Position numbers and translations under genes: made by a program
Assembly: GCA_001510575.1 (NCBI GenBank)
Contig: LNGK01000002.1
Span: 2,716,144 to 2,780,143, forward strand
Direction of reading: 5' to 3'
Source of the DNA: Knoxdaviesia capensis
Lineage: Eukaryota; Ascomycota; Sordariomycetes; Microascales; Gondwanamycetaceae
DNA length: 64,000 bases
Shown: piece after piece, positions 32,340-43,028 of the stretch
How positions within the stretch are numbered: position 1 is the stretch's first letter
How the letters are laid out: every line of letters starts with the position of its first letter
Notes under the pieces: generated by a model
Databases searched by the model: none
The model's input: only the letters and a program-made list of their open reading frames with translations
Told to the model about the DNA's origin: nothing

Positions 32340-32483
32340 ATTTGGTCGCGCTGTCCTCTCCTTTATTTCTTTTCTCTTCGCTTCTCACACTTCGCGACTG
32401 TCGCATATTCTTCTGTTTGTTTGTTTGTTTGGGTTCCCATTCTTACCTTCCTTTAGTCTCTCTCTTCCGCTCAGGTTTTGCCC

Positions 32484-34811
32484 ATGTTTCGTTCCTGGAT
32501 CTCCGACTCGAAAGGAAGTGATAAGTCTCTCGACGCCTCACATCCTCGTCTCATGCCTCGCCCGACCTTTACGACCGATCCGAAAGACTTTCAAAACTCC
32601 ATCACGACATGTTTGATGAGCCCTAGCCAGCCTCCCTCTCCTCCCCCCAGAAAACGCCGTCACAGTTCTCTGGATGACACCGCGCTGTTTGCGCTCGGCC
32701 TCGAGGCCGCGCGTATGTCATCGTCGCTTGAAGCTCCAGCCAAGCGCATGAAGCCCTCGCCTCTTCCGACTCCCCCGATTTCGTCTGTCAGCACCCAGCT
32801 TCAGGATGTCATGGCTGCGCCCGCGTCGCTGGCTCGTCCTGTGCGGGTTGTCTCTGCTCCGAATAGCCCCATCAAGCTGGCGCCGACCCCTCCCGATCTT
32901 TCGCCCATCGCTGCTCCCTTCTCTGACCCGACTCCCGCCCAGTGCGACGCTGTCGCTCCCGATACTCTGATGTCGCAGTCCGAGTCGCAAGACTACACCA
33001 TGCATTGCGCCGACGACCCGATCGAGCGCCAGCGCGCCGTGCTGCAGATGCAGTTCAGCATGGAGATCCTTTTCAAGCACGATGAATTGCGCCTCATCGA
33101 CCAGGAGCTCGCCAAGTGCCAGATCGCGCTCGAGCAGCTTCGTCGCTGCCACCTGATGCCGTACCCTGTGAACATGCCTACCCCCGAGCAGATGCTGAAC
33201 ATTGCCAATGGCACCGGTCCTGCGCTTCAGCGCGCTGCTGGCGAGGCTGTGCCGAAGTGGGCGCCCCCCTTCGGTGTTATGGAGGGCCCTTATGCTCGTC
33301 ACTATGCGAAGTGGCTGATCCCCGACCCTGTCTTCGATGGCCAGCTCCCCAAGTGGCAGTCTCCTCTGGATATTGCACGCGCCAAAATCGCCTCTGAGGG
33401 TCGTTCGACCCGCAACAGCCAACCCGATTCTTCGGCTGCTGTTGGCAAGCGCACTGGCCGCGGCACAACCAGCACTCATAAGCTTCAGTCTCTCTCATCC
33501 GGCTACCCCCCGGCCAAGGACAAGCACGGCCCTTGCATTCTGAAGCGCGCTGACGGCAAGGTTGTGAAGCTGATCTGCGTCACCTGCGACCGTTTTGACT
33601 TCAACAGCACCCAGGGCTTCATCAACCACTGTCGCATTGCTCATCGTCTTGAGCTCAAGAGCCACGAAGAGGCCGCTGTTCGTTGTGGCCACCCGCTTGA
33701 CGCTGGTGATGTTCCTCCCCCGGGGTTGGTTAGTCTGGTTGCCCAGAATAAGCCTACCGCCACGAAGCCTTCTGCCACGAAGCCTACCGCCACGGCTCCT
33801 GTCGATGCTCCCGCCCCCTCGTCATCGCCTCTCCCTTTCTCCGAAATGGGTACTGCTCATCCCTTCAATATGACCGATATCTCGATTCCTCAGGCTTACG
33901 TGGCTCTGAAGGCGAGAATCGCGGACTCTATCAAGCTGTTCCAGGCCGGTCAACTTCCCGGAGTTACCCATATCCCTAGCAGCCGATCGGACGCTCAAAA
34001 GACTATCCCTGCCCCGTCATCTATCAGCGCTTGCGCTGACCTGCCGTACCTGTCGCAGTTGCTCCGTGACAAGTCTTTCAGTGGTAATCTTGAAGAAGAG
34101 CTGAATGCGGCGCGTGATAGTTCGGACGATGAGGATAACAGCGAGGATGATGACGAGGACCATACCGATGAGGACGAGCCTGATGAGATGGAAGTTGATG
34201 ATGACACGTATACCGAGGGATTCTCATCTAATGATTCTGGATCCTCCGGTAGCACTGTCGGCCCCCGCAGCGCAACTTCCGCCTCCAAGAAGCATCCTGT
34301 TGCCGCCAAGAAGCAGACTGCTCGCGCCACCGCACCCTCTACTGCTTCGCAGAGAAGCCAATCCCGCACGGTGGGAGCGACGCCTCCGGCTTCCCGGCCT
34401 ACTTCCAGCCGCCGCCAGAGCAAGGGCCTCGCCGTCCCTGACATGTCCTTCTCGGCTTCCCAGATGCCCATGATGCTGGAAGATGCGGATATGGACGCTG
34501 GCATGAGCCCCAACGTGCTGGTTAGCAACAATGCTCCGTCCCTCGTTAGCGACGACGGCGAGTATGATGACTCCGACGACGGGTCGTCGGAGTCAGTTAC
34601 CAGCTATGGTGCTGATGAAGATACCATGTCGAACCTGGCCGAAATCTCTATTGAAGAAGAGGCCGACTCGCGCGGTCTCCGTCACCACCGGACCTCCACT
34701 TCCAGCACTGACGAGCTGCACATCGCGCACAAAGAGGATGGTGGTGACTCTTGTGCTTTCGTGAGCCCCTCCAAGAACAGCTCCAAGGATCCCAAGCGCC
34801 ACAACGCTTAA
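32484..34811 (+). CDS. AHC1-like zinc-finger protein (ADA/SAGA-type acetyltransferase component candidate)
   Basis: A long single exon giving 775 residues from the first ATG. In-frame ATGs at 32553 and 32616 are alternative starts. The informative part is near 355-405: a Cys2-His2 unit, ICVTC then GFINHCRIAH, inside the context GPCILKRADGKVVKL and SHEEAAVRCGHPLD. This layout matches the AHC1-type zinc finger of fungal proteins related to yeast Ahc1, a subunit of the ADA histone acetyltransferase complex. Upstream are a KRRHSS-type basic segment, a coiled helical block (QRAVLQMQFSMEILFKHDEL) and HYAKWLIPDPVFDGQ. The second half is disordered: an extreme acidic stretch near 545-575, K/T/A- and S-rich regions and further acidic patches. 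Nuclear function is inferred. No splice signal within the ORF is required. Confidence 0.72.
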   Translation: MFRSWISDSKGSDKSLDASHPRLMPRPTFTTDPKDFQNSITTCLMSPSQPPSPPPRKRRHSSLDDTALFALGLEAARMSSSLEAPAKRMKPSPLPTPPISSVSTQLQDVMAAPASLARPVRVVSAPNSPIKLAPTPPDLSPIAAPFSDPTPAQCDAVAPDTLMSQSESQDYTMHCADDPIERQRAVLQMQFSMEILFKHDELRLIDQELAKCQIALEQLRRCHLMPYPVNMPTPEQMLNIANGTGPALQRAAGEAVPKWAPPFGVMEGPYARHYAKWLIPDPVFDGQLPKWQSPLDIARAKIASEGRSTRNSQPDSSAAVGKRTGRGTTSTHKLQSLSSGYPPAKDKHGPCILKRADGKVVKLICVTCDRFDFNSTQGFINHCRIAHRLELKSHEEAAVRCGHPLDAGDVPPPGLVSLVAQNKPTATKPSATKPTATAPVDAPAPSSSPLPFSEMGTAHPFNMTDISIPQAYVALKARIADSIKLFQAGQLPGVTHIPSSRSDAQKTIPAPSSISACADLPYLSQLLRDKSFSGNLEEELNAARDSSDDEDNSEDDDEDHTDEDEPDEMEVDDDTYTEGFSSNDSGSSGSTVGPRSATSASKKHPVAAKKQTARATAPSTASQRSQSRTVGATPPASRPTSSRRQSKGLAVPDMSFSASQMPMMLEDADMDAGMSPNVLVSNNAPSLVSDDGEYDDSDDGSSESVTSYGADEDTMSNLAEISIEEEADSRGLRHHRTSTSSTDELHIAHKEDGGDSCAFVSPSKNSSKDPKRHNA

Positions 34812-36494
34812 AGTATTCCAATCCTTTCCCTCTCTCTCTCTCTATCCCCATTCTTCTTACCGCGAAACATCGATTGATCGATGCAACGATAGCATTATTT
34901 CCTCTTTTCTCCTACCCTTAAATTGAATCATAATACATTGTTGATTCTCCTGTTATATTATAATTTCCAAACCTTGTCTGATCCTCCTTTTTCGCTTTTT
35001 CTCACATACACACATATCGCCCATACGATTCCGCTTTTTTAATGTCGTTTTCGCAGTTTCATCTTCTTCGCTTTCTCTCTTCTCTCTTGTTTTTTTTTCC
35101 TTCCAAACGACATGATGCTTTATGATAAAAAAAATTCGTTTTCCCACCTCCTGATTTCTGGTGTGGGTGGATGTGTGTATGTGAGAAAGAGTCGGCTCTT
35201 TGTTCTTTTATATTCTCTTCTATCTTGTGTTTTTTTCTTCTTCCCTTCATCATTTGCTGGTCTTCTGTAACGCAGTAAACTGTTTTCTGTTCGGATTCTA
35301 CACTTGTTCAAATCGGCTGTTCTCAAATTCACGGCAGGGGCATTTCCCTTGTTGTTGCTGTTCCTCGATTCATCTGGCGGGTTTCTGGTTTGTTTTTTTG
35401 TTTCTTCTTTTCTTCTGGTGGCTGGGTCAAAGACTGGGTTTGTTTCTTCGCTTTTTGGGATGCTGTTTCGGAACAGGTTTACAGGAAGGGGACTTCACTT
35501 GGTCAAGGATGGGGACACGGCGTACATGTGTTTTTTTCGGTCTTCATATTTTTATTTTTTTTTTCGCTGGTGGGGGAATATCAGGGGAAGAGAGTTATGG
35601 CCTCTTGGTGGTTTTCTGGGGGGCCTCGTCTCGGCAGCTTTTTGGTCTCGTTTTCTTGGTATTAGTTGAAAGAACAAACTCACAAAACGAGTACGAAAAG
35701 AGATCTGTATTTCATGTCCCACATGTTGTCTGGAACCACCACATAACAGTTTGAAATGTCCTGAGTCACAATCTGGTAGACGGTCTCTCTCTGACCGACA
35801 AATATACGTGTCTCTATCTTACCACCACTCTTCGGGGTTCGTCCTCTCCTGATTTACATACATATAGACATGATTTGCAGTGAGACAAATACGTGTTGTA
35901 CCGGTTGTGAACCCTCCCCGGTGAAACAGTTTGGAGTTGTTTATATACTTCCCTCATGGATGTTTACTTCCAGGGCAATCAAGGGATTGCATATCCGTTC
36001 CAGCCATTTGGAATGTGCAGAAAAGTGTGCGTGGAATTCATGTATGCCTCCAAGGCACCGCGAATGGGGAAGAGACACCATTTGGAAGCAAAGATATATC
36101 AACAAGACCGGTTCGCTTGCTCGTTGAAACTCCAAGACCTGGGTGCTGGTATCACGTCACAAGCTAAGTAAGGAGAAGTCCGCCGATCCGGAGTCCGTTC
36201 GAGGGATCCCGGGAAGAGTTGAGGGACTTTTCTGGTTGTCCCTAGAGTAAGTCAGTACATAGACAACTGCGAGGGTGTTTTCCGAGAAAGAAAGGCTTTT
36301 GTCAATTGTGTATAATTCATCCGTTGTAATAACGCTTCGCTCCCCTTCCATCACCTTCATTAACCAAGAAAATAACGTCCCCTCCACCGAATATTAGAAA
36401 AGAAAAAAAAAAAAAAGGCAGCTTGACACACACAACACACAGGTCTTCCTCAAACCCACAGATCCCAGCACCGGGCAACCACACAAGATTCCCT
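34812..36494. other. Convergent spacer between AHC1-like and the GPI protein
   Basis: T-rich 3' region of the AHC1-like gene for about 900 bases, then mixed sequence. A CT run lies just after the stop (34831-34843). Frames at 35200-35754 are made of TTT/TCT codons and are not coding. No other gene seen. Confidence 0.5.
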
Positions 36495-37094
36495 TTACAT
36501 GAAGGCGGCAATGACGGCAGCAACGGCAGCCAGAGCACCAACAGCGTGGGTGGCAGCGGCAGCAGGCTCGTCGGTGGTGGTGGGCACGGCGCCGGCGGTG
36601 GCGCCAGAGTTGGAGGCGGTGGGGGCAACGGTGGTGGTGGCGCCCTCGGCGGTGGTGGTGGCAGCCTCGGCGGCCGGGTCGGACGGCTTGGTGCCGAAGG
36701 TCGGGGTGGTCGGCGAGGCGGTGGCCTTGGTGCCGAACAGGCTGGCGTTGGCGCAGAAGATGGTCACCTGGCCCTGGGCGGACGGGCGGCGCGGGTCGTT
36801 GGGGCAGTTGTTGTAGCAGCTGTGTTGTTTTTTTTATTAGTGTTAGCCATCCGGACATGGCACACAGAGACGGCGACAGAGAGCGAGAGAGGAACAACGA
36901 GGGGACAAGACTCACGTAGCAATGGCCTCGTAGGCGGCGCACAGGCAGTCGTACTCGGTGGTGGTGCACGCGTTGAGCTTGTCGGTCTCGAGGTTCAGGC
37001 AGGTCTCGACGATGTAGTCGGCCTCGCAGTTGGGGTCCTGGGCCGAGACGCCGGCAACGGCAGCGAAGATGGCGAGAGCAGAGAAGAACTTCAT
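36495..37094 (-). CDS. Small secreted GPI-anchored protein with CFEM-like eight cysteines
   Basis: Two exons on the minus strand, 37094-36916 and 36819-36495, give 167 residues. The 96-nt intron has donor GTGAGT and acceptor ACACAG. A signal peptide (MKFFSALAIFAAVAGVSA) precedes a mature N-terminus QDPNC. Eight cysteines follow with spacing C-x8-C-x10-C-x6-CxC-x8-C-x3-C-x16-C; the D before CLC and the C-x3-C pair are as in CFEM domains, but the first spacing (8) is longer than the usual 3. A Thr/Ser/Ala/Pro-rich stalk of about 75 residues leads to a hydrophobic C-terminus (AVGALAAVAAVIAAFM), a typical GPI-attachment signal. The product should sit at the plasma membrane or cell wall. Haem or iron binding as in some CFEM proteins cannot be assumed. 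Confidence 0.88.
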
Positions 37095-37761
37095 TGTGGC
37101 GGTGGTGGTGTGTATTGCGGTAGCGAAGAGAAGGATATTAGAAAGAAATAGAAGTATTATAACAAGAGAACAAGGTATTTAGAGATGAGATAAACGAATG
37201 GCAAAGCTCTGACGAGGAACTAGACGGACAGCACAATATTAGAACACCGAGTATTAGGAGAACAGATATCATACACTTGAAGACGAGAGGAGGGAGAGAC
37301 GGGTGCTCTACGAGGGACGAGGGATCCCTGGGAGATATATACGAACCTTGAATTAGATATAAACGAGAGACTGGCGAAGAAAACCGCAACGAACGACTAG
37401 ACAAGAGAAGAAGGGCTTGTGTAATGTTAGAGAGAGAAAAAAGGAAAGGAAAAAAAAAGAAGAAGAAAAAAAGAGAGGAAGAGAGAGAAAAAAAAAAGAA
37501 ATAACAATAAAATAAAAACACCCCCAAAAGCTTGCTGGTCCTGTCACGTCCAGGGGTGTGTGTGCCCAGAGACAAAGGGTGGAGAGCAGGAAGGGAGATC
37601 GTCGGGTTAGGAGAGCCCAGCCAGGAGTTTGACGCGGGCTGCAGGCGTCGTTTCTCGGGGGTTTTATTTCACTTTTCCCTTTTCCCTTCTTGACTGACGC
37701 CTGCGTATATTAGAGAGATGGGGGGGGGCTTGACGAGGAGGAGATGCCACTGAGACTACGT

Positions 37762-37781
37762 GAGAGAGAGAGAGAGAGAGA
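37762..37781 (+). repeat. GA dinucleotide microsatellite
   Basis: Ten uninterrupted GA units in the spacer. Confidence 0.9.
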
Positions 37782-38110
37782 AACATCGGGGCCTGATGCC
37801 ACAGTGACGTGTAACGCCAGCGTCTCAACACAGACACGAACTCAAGGAGACGGCGGAAGATACCACGGTCGCCCTCTCGTGTTCGAAGTTTTGGTGGCCA
37901 GCACGCGTAATGAAGCTATGGAGCGGGCGACTCAACGGCAGACGGCCCATGCAGGAGGAGACTATGTGCAGATGCTACTATGGAATACGATCTTTCAATG
38001 GGGTTGGATGTGGGGGTAGATGGCTATCTATCACTGGCTACCGTCCAGACCACGGGGAACCGGAGTCTCACGAGATTTACATACATATATATCCACTGTA
38101 TCTTTATACT

Positions 38111-38126
38111 GTACTGTATACAGTAC
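38111..38126. repeat. GTACTGTATACAGTAC palindrome
   Basis: A perfect 16-base palindrome formed by GTACTGTA followed directly by its complement TACAGTAC. It is preceded by another ATACT, and belongs to the same recurring 8-mer class as 14886-14899. Confidence 0.55.
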
Positions 38127-39508
38127 TCTCTGTAGAGAGAGGGGACAGAGAGATACGGTGGACAGGAAGACAGCTGGACCACCCGCCAGCAAATGTATCA
38201 CGGCGACCAGGGACCGCGAACATGTGTTTGGTTCCCTGGCCGGCCCTGCAGAATACGGGTTTCCAATGTCGCTAACCTTCCCACGGCGACAGACCGGGTC
38301 TTTGCGTGTTTAAGCGAGCCGGGAACCCCTGGGCGTGATTGTTGCGCGTGGACGCAGAGAGCAGCAGCAGAAGGAAACCCGCGAAACACACAGTCGAGAG
38401 TCCCCTTTTTGGTGCCTGTTTCTTGTCCACGGGTACACACTTATATGATGGACTCATGGTTCCTTATGTCCTCGGTTTCCTAGATCTTGCTCTCTGGGCG
38501 TGATAGAGAGGCATGTGTGAATCCGGATATCTGGCCTTCATCACAGCCTTCGCAGGGAACCGGGGAAAATCATCACCACTTGTGCCTTCACCTGAAATCA
38601 ATGACAACCCGGCACGCATTGTCGTCCAGGGGTATTCAGGAGCCAGGGTGAGAACCACACATCCACAGCTTGTTCGCTCTTCGCTTTGACACCACCATCA
38701 ACAGCGTCACTCCGGCACTCACTCGCTCACTCCCTCAGATCAAGTTGGTGTATTTTGGTTTTGTACTTTGCGACTGACTACTGTATCTCTCCCTCCTCTT
38801 CTCCTTCTTCTTCTTCTTCCAGCTTGTTCAGGTTCCCACTAGTATGGTGTAGCTTGGATTTTTGAGTTTATCTTCAGCCCCGTATAGCTTCACTATTGAC
38901 TTTGGCCCACCAGCCCGCGAACCACTCTTTTTTGTTTTTGGCCCACGATCTTCCCCCCCTGTTTTCCCATTCTTTGGTGCGTGTTAGCAAAGTCGGTTCT
39001 TGATGTTCCGGCGGTAATATTTGCCCTAGCAGAACGCCTCGTTTCGGGGGGAAAATAGGTTTGATTAGAGTGTTTAAGCTCGACGACAGCTGCATGCATG
39101 TCCTAACTCCTAAGATCCTAGACGGCGATTTTAGTATGCGCAGAGATGTCTCTCCAGATTGACTTTCTGTCATTGCTGTGCGCGAGAGAAAAGACAAAAG
39201 AAGAGAAAGAGAGAGAGAGAAAAAAGAGAAAAGGAAAATGGGAGAAGCGTGGCTGCAGCGCCCGTCTGCTAATTAGATGGCGCCGTGTATCATGTTTATG
39301 CAATCTATCCGTCCGCCGTAATTAGTAGACCGCCCTTGTATTGCTGCCGCTCAGTTTTGAGATGCCCCTGTCGGTTATTAGAACTGGTCTCTGGTGGGTG
39401 CAACCGAGACTTGGTGGACATTCCACCCAGGTTCACTCCATTATCACCTTCGTTTCGTTGATGGTGTTGGTGAATATACTGTAGCCGCATCAGCCTCAAT
39501 AACGACAT

Positions 39509-39522
39509 ACCCTAACCCTAAC
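39509..39522 (+). repeat. Interstitial telomere-type repeat
   Basis: ACCCTAACCCTAAC, two CCCTAA units in tandem, in a gene-free spacer. Too short to be a telomere remnant with confidence. Confidence 0.5.
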
Positions 39523-40061
39523 ACTCGCGTAACCGGTCTGTCTGTCCACCCACACGCGCGAAGAACTCGACAGATTACTTCCGATATCATCATAGTGGGC
39601 AAGGAAAAAAGGAACCAGAGCCTCGCCTCTCTCTATACAGCCGATGCATCGCATTGTTACACATTCAGCTACAGCCCCCATCTTCATGCCAGCCAACCTG
39701 CGCCTATCAAATCATCACGCATTGGAGGCGAAGCACGGCTGATCGTTCACGGTAGGTGTCCGACTGGAAGACGGGATGAAAAAAGAAAGGATCTTAAGAA
39801 GCCCAAAAATAAAGAGTCTATTCAAAAAATCGCATAAATCAAAAGCCTCGCGTGGTCCTGTCATAAAACAAAGAAATACAAATCGCAGGTTCTGTCGCAA
39901 ATCAAGACGCGCGCTGGATCGACGTGATGCTTCGCTTCGCACGCGCTCTCAGCCTCCTCCTGGACGGCACACCCAGGGCGGTGAATGGCAAATGAGAAAG
40001 GCCGTGACGGACCGACCCAGCCAGTATGCCCCACCGAACAAACCCCCCGGGGTTTCCCAGC

Positions 40062-40622
40062 TCACACCGACGCCGAGCTCGAGCTCACCGGCGTCTCATC
40101 GCGCGACGGCGCCGCCGTGTCGCCCTCCTCGTAGAACTGATCAATCCACTTATCCATGGCGCCCGCCAGGAAGTCCGTCAGCAGCCACGGCTGGCCGCGC
40201 AGCACCGCGTCCGGGTTCCCGGCCCACAGGTACGCGTCCGCCTCGACCACCTCCGGCTCGCCGCCGCCGCCGCCGCCCGGCCCCGCCGCGACCACCACCG
40301 CGCGCACCGGCTCAGCCGTGTACTCGTCGCCCTCGAAGTGGTCCAGCAGGTCGCGGTGCGTCGGCGTCTCGATCGCCACCACCAGCCCGTCGACCCCGGC
40401 GTCCTCGCCGCCCTCGCCGTCCGCGGCGTCCGCGGCGTCGGCCCGCACCAGCGCCGGGTACTCGCACCCCGCGAGCGCGTACCGCCGGTACCCGTACACG
40501 CGCGCCGGCCGGCACATCTTCGCCACGCGCGCCACGTTGCTGCGGTCGTGCGTGAGGATCCACGCCAGCAGCGGCATGGCGCACAGCGTGCCGTAGACGA
40601 AGAGGGGCTTCGGTGCCGACAT
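40062..40622 (-). CDS. Gamma-glutamylcyclotransferase / AIG2-like protein
   Basis: A single-exon gene of 186 residues on the minus strand. The AIG2/GGCT fold is recognised by PLFVYGTLCAMP at residues 6-17, the substrate-binding YGTL loop of this superfamily, followed by ARVYGYRRYALAGCEYPALV, and DHFEGDEYTAEPV, which carries the expected acidic residue, then EADAYLW. Members act as cyclotransferases on gamma-glutamyl peptides or amines, releasing 5-oxoproline; which substrate applies here is not determinable. Two insertions (an Asp/Ala/Gly run at about 60-75 and a poly-Gly run at about 118-125) enlarge loops. The start ATG (MSAPKPLF) places YGTL at the usual distance from the N-terminus; an in-frame extension upstream to 40844 contains no conserved sequence. 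Confidence 0.87.
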   Translation of the reverse strand: MSAPKPLFVYGTLCAMPLLAWILTHDRSNVARVAKMCRPARVYGYRRYALAGCEYPALVRADAADAADGEGGEDAGVDGLVVAIETPTHRDLLDHFEGDEYTAEPVRAVVVAAGPGGGGGGEPEVVEADAYLWAGNPDAVLRGQPWLLTDFLAGAMDKWIDQFYEEGDTAAPSRDETPVSSSSASV

Positions 40623-41717
40623 CGTGCGTGGGCTGGGCCAGCGGGCGGGGCTCGGCGGGGTTTCGGAGTTGTTGAAGGAGATGGAAGAGACCTGGAGATC
40701 TCTGATCGTGGGATTCTTGAAAACACGCAAACTGACCACCAGCACGAATCGTAAATCCCGATCTGCTGGAAAGAGTTGATGATGCTGCGGTTCTGATGGT
40801 ACTGTTGTAGTGGGGTGTATCGTATCTTCTCCGACGCCGGACAACTGACTGACTTGCCACTGTTAGATATTTTGCACCTCTGCTCAGGATTCCCGGGGTG
40901 CTTCCATACCTTAAATATGTCAAAATTCCAAGGCAGCCTGCCCAAATATTCTCTCCTAGAATACACCAGAGTCTAAAGGTTGAGAACAAAGCAAACAGTT
41001 TGAAAAAGATGGTCTAGACAAGCGACTGAAAGATAAGCTTTATGAGATAAGATTTAGTAATATATAGGCTTGTGTTGCCTGGTACCATACATCTGTGATA
41101 TAACACATGCACAAAACCTTCCAAAGGACATGATAAAGGCTCTCTATTTATAGGAACACATGCATCGATAAACTCACTTTCTGTACTGCCTGGACATCTT
41201 TGTTCTCAGATCAAAAGGACTACTATATATCCTGTGATTAGTAGCCTATGCAGCCTGGACTAACCCCCAACCCTAAAGCCGATAATACCCACTACACACC
41301 TCAGGTCAAACCTACTTATTATAGACACATCTAGATTCTGCTTTGATGTGAGATGTCTTTGTCAATCTGTTCAGGCTGCCTGAAAACACTCTTCCGGAAC
41401 CTTTTTGGAAAATAAAGGTCAAACTGTTGTGAAACCCCTCTAACAAAAGAGGGGAGAGAAAGAAACTAAACAAACATACACAGTCTGGCCACCAAGAACA
41501 AAAACAATCCTCCAACATCTCATGCTAACAGGCCAGATCTTCTATAAAGACAGGCTACACATGCAAAGACACGTGAAAAACCCCCCCCAAAAGGTGCAAG
41601 GAAAGGCAGCTGAACAGCCAGAATAGGGAGATGGTGCAAATTGAAAAAAAGAGCCCCCCAAAACATGGGTCAGGATAACGTTCTCAGGCGAAGAAAGAGA
41701 GGAATGATTTGCCCAGC
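40623..41717. other. Spacer between the GGCT-like and Pab2-like genes
   Basis: AT-rich, no gene seen. A telobox word AACCCTAAAG lies at 41269-41278, about 650 bases upstream of the GGCT-like start. C9 run at about 41581. Confidence 0.5.
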
Positions 41718-43028
41718 TTAGTAGGGCGTAAATCCCCGGCCCCGGCCACGGTAGCCACCACGGTAACCGCCGCGCGGGAATCCGCCCCGGAAACCACCAC
41801 CACCGGGGAAACCCCGACCGCCCCGGGGGCCGCCCCGACCACGACCCCGGCTCATACCCGGGATGTTGGTCCGCTTCGGCACCACCTTGAGGTTCCGGCC
41901 CTTGAACACACTCTCGTTCAACACCAGGGCCTGGGCCACAAGGCTGGGCTCGGAGAATTCGACGTAGGCATAGCTAGAGGAGGAAAAAGGACAAACGAGA
42001 TATCACGTGGTTAGCACGCAACACACGGGTTACACAAGCGCATCCAACCGAGAAAAGAAGGAAACGAAAAGCGGCACAGAGCAGAGCAGCAAACAAGAAA
42101 AAGAAAACCACTCACCCTTTGGGCTGTCCAGTAAACTTGTCCAGCAGAATGGTGACGCGATTAATCGAGCCGCAGCTTTGGAAGTGAGCCTGGATCTCCT
42201 CGGGCGTGGCCGAGTAGTCGACGTTGCCGACGAAGATGCTCCGGCTATCGACATCTTCCTTGTTTTCCGCCGAATCGTGGTTCTGCTGCGCGAGCGTGGC
42301 CTGCATATCCCGGAGCTTAGCGGCCTCCTCTTCCATCTCGGCAACTCGGCGCTTCATGGCCGAAATCTCCTCCTATGTGGTGGGAAACGCAGAAAAAAAC
42401 AAGGCCGATGACCCGGTGTTGGTATTTGGTTTAATTTTTCGTCTTCTTCAGCAATCCTTGATAAAAAAAATGACGGGGACTTCTTCATGTATCTTTCTTT
42501 CGAAATTGCATGAACACTTTGGAGGGGGTTGTGACGGTCTCTCTTTTTATTGGGAAAGGACAATGTCCCCCCCAGTGGCCCGGTCGCAAGGATGCTGGTG
42601 CTTCTCTCTCTGATGTCGCCATATGACCGCCGAAACTGGAACAAGAAGGACTCTTCTGTTCATTTTTCTTTTCTTTTCTTTTCTTGGTGCGCTCGTTGGA
42701 GACTCCAAACGGGCGCATCTCGGGTGTGTGCTCGGCGAAGAGCACTTATCGGTCATTGGGACTTGTACAAGACTTCCGAGAGAGAAGGCAACAACGAAGA
42801 CACAGGAGAAGTGTGCGTCGGAGGGGGGAAGTGTTGGGGGGGTAGAATAGGCATAGGCGGGTAAGGGTGAAGGGGTGAAGTTCTCCGACGACCGGGCCAT
42901 CATCGTCCAGGGCAGATGGGTAATGGATAGTTGTATTCGCGCACCTCCTCTTCATGTTCGCCTACTGCGGTGTCGACGGGACGGTCGGCGACCGCAACGG
43001 GAGTCTCTTCCGGTCTTTGATCGGCCAT
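41718..43028 (-). CDS. Nuclear poly(A)-binding protein 2 (PABPN1/Pab2 type)
   Basis: Three exons on the minus strand: 43028-42945, 42372-42116 and 41973-41718, giving 198 residues. Introns are 572 nt (donor GTGCGC, acceptor CACATAG) and 142 nt (donor GTGAGT, acceptor CTCTAG). The protein begins MADQRPEETP and has a Glu-rich coiled helix (about 24-60: EEEISAMKRRVAEMEEEAAKLR), as in PABPN1. One RRM follows: RNP2 IFVGNV at 73-78 and RNP1 KGYAYVEF at 113-120. The C-terminus from about 150 is RGG/GGF-rich and ends GRGFTPY, a likely arginine-methylation region. The protein binds poly(A) in the nucleus and stimulates or limits tail growth and RNA decay. The order coiled coil, single RRM and RGG tail distinguishes it from cytoplasmic Pab1 with four RRMs. 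Confidence 0.93.

Larger units (their letters stand above)
30874..32483 (+). promoter_or_regulatory. Long pyrimidine-rich, ATG-poor leader of the AHC1-like gene
   Basis: From 30874 to 32245, about 1.37 kb, the plus strand has no ATG at all although it is C/T-rich with many CAT, ATT and TTG words. This suggests selection on a transcribed leader scanned by ribosomes. Two tiny upstream ORFs follow: 32246-32257 (MRD) and 32310-32339 (nine residues). The next ATG is the main start at 32484. The leader may contain introns, for instance around the CAG at 32121-32123, but this cannot be settled by eye. Confidence 0.6.
37095..40061. other. Spacer between the GPI protein and GGCT-like genes
   Basis: No gene supported. 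The first 450 bases are the purine-rich (leader-side) region of the GPI gene. Elements: G run near 37721, GA microsatellite at 37762-37781, GTACTGTA and TACAGTAC at 38111-38126, and an interstitial telomere-type repeat at 39509-39522. Frames at 38020-38313 and 39394-39837 show no domain. Confidence 0.5.

Noticed and set aside
24417..39522. Short CCCTAA arrays as evidence of a chromosome end
   Set aside because: The arrays have at most two units and are spread through gene-bearing DNA, so they are interstitial or regulatory, not telomeric.
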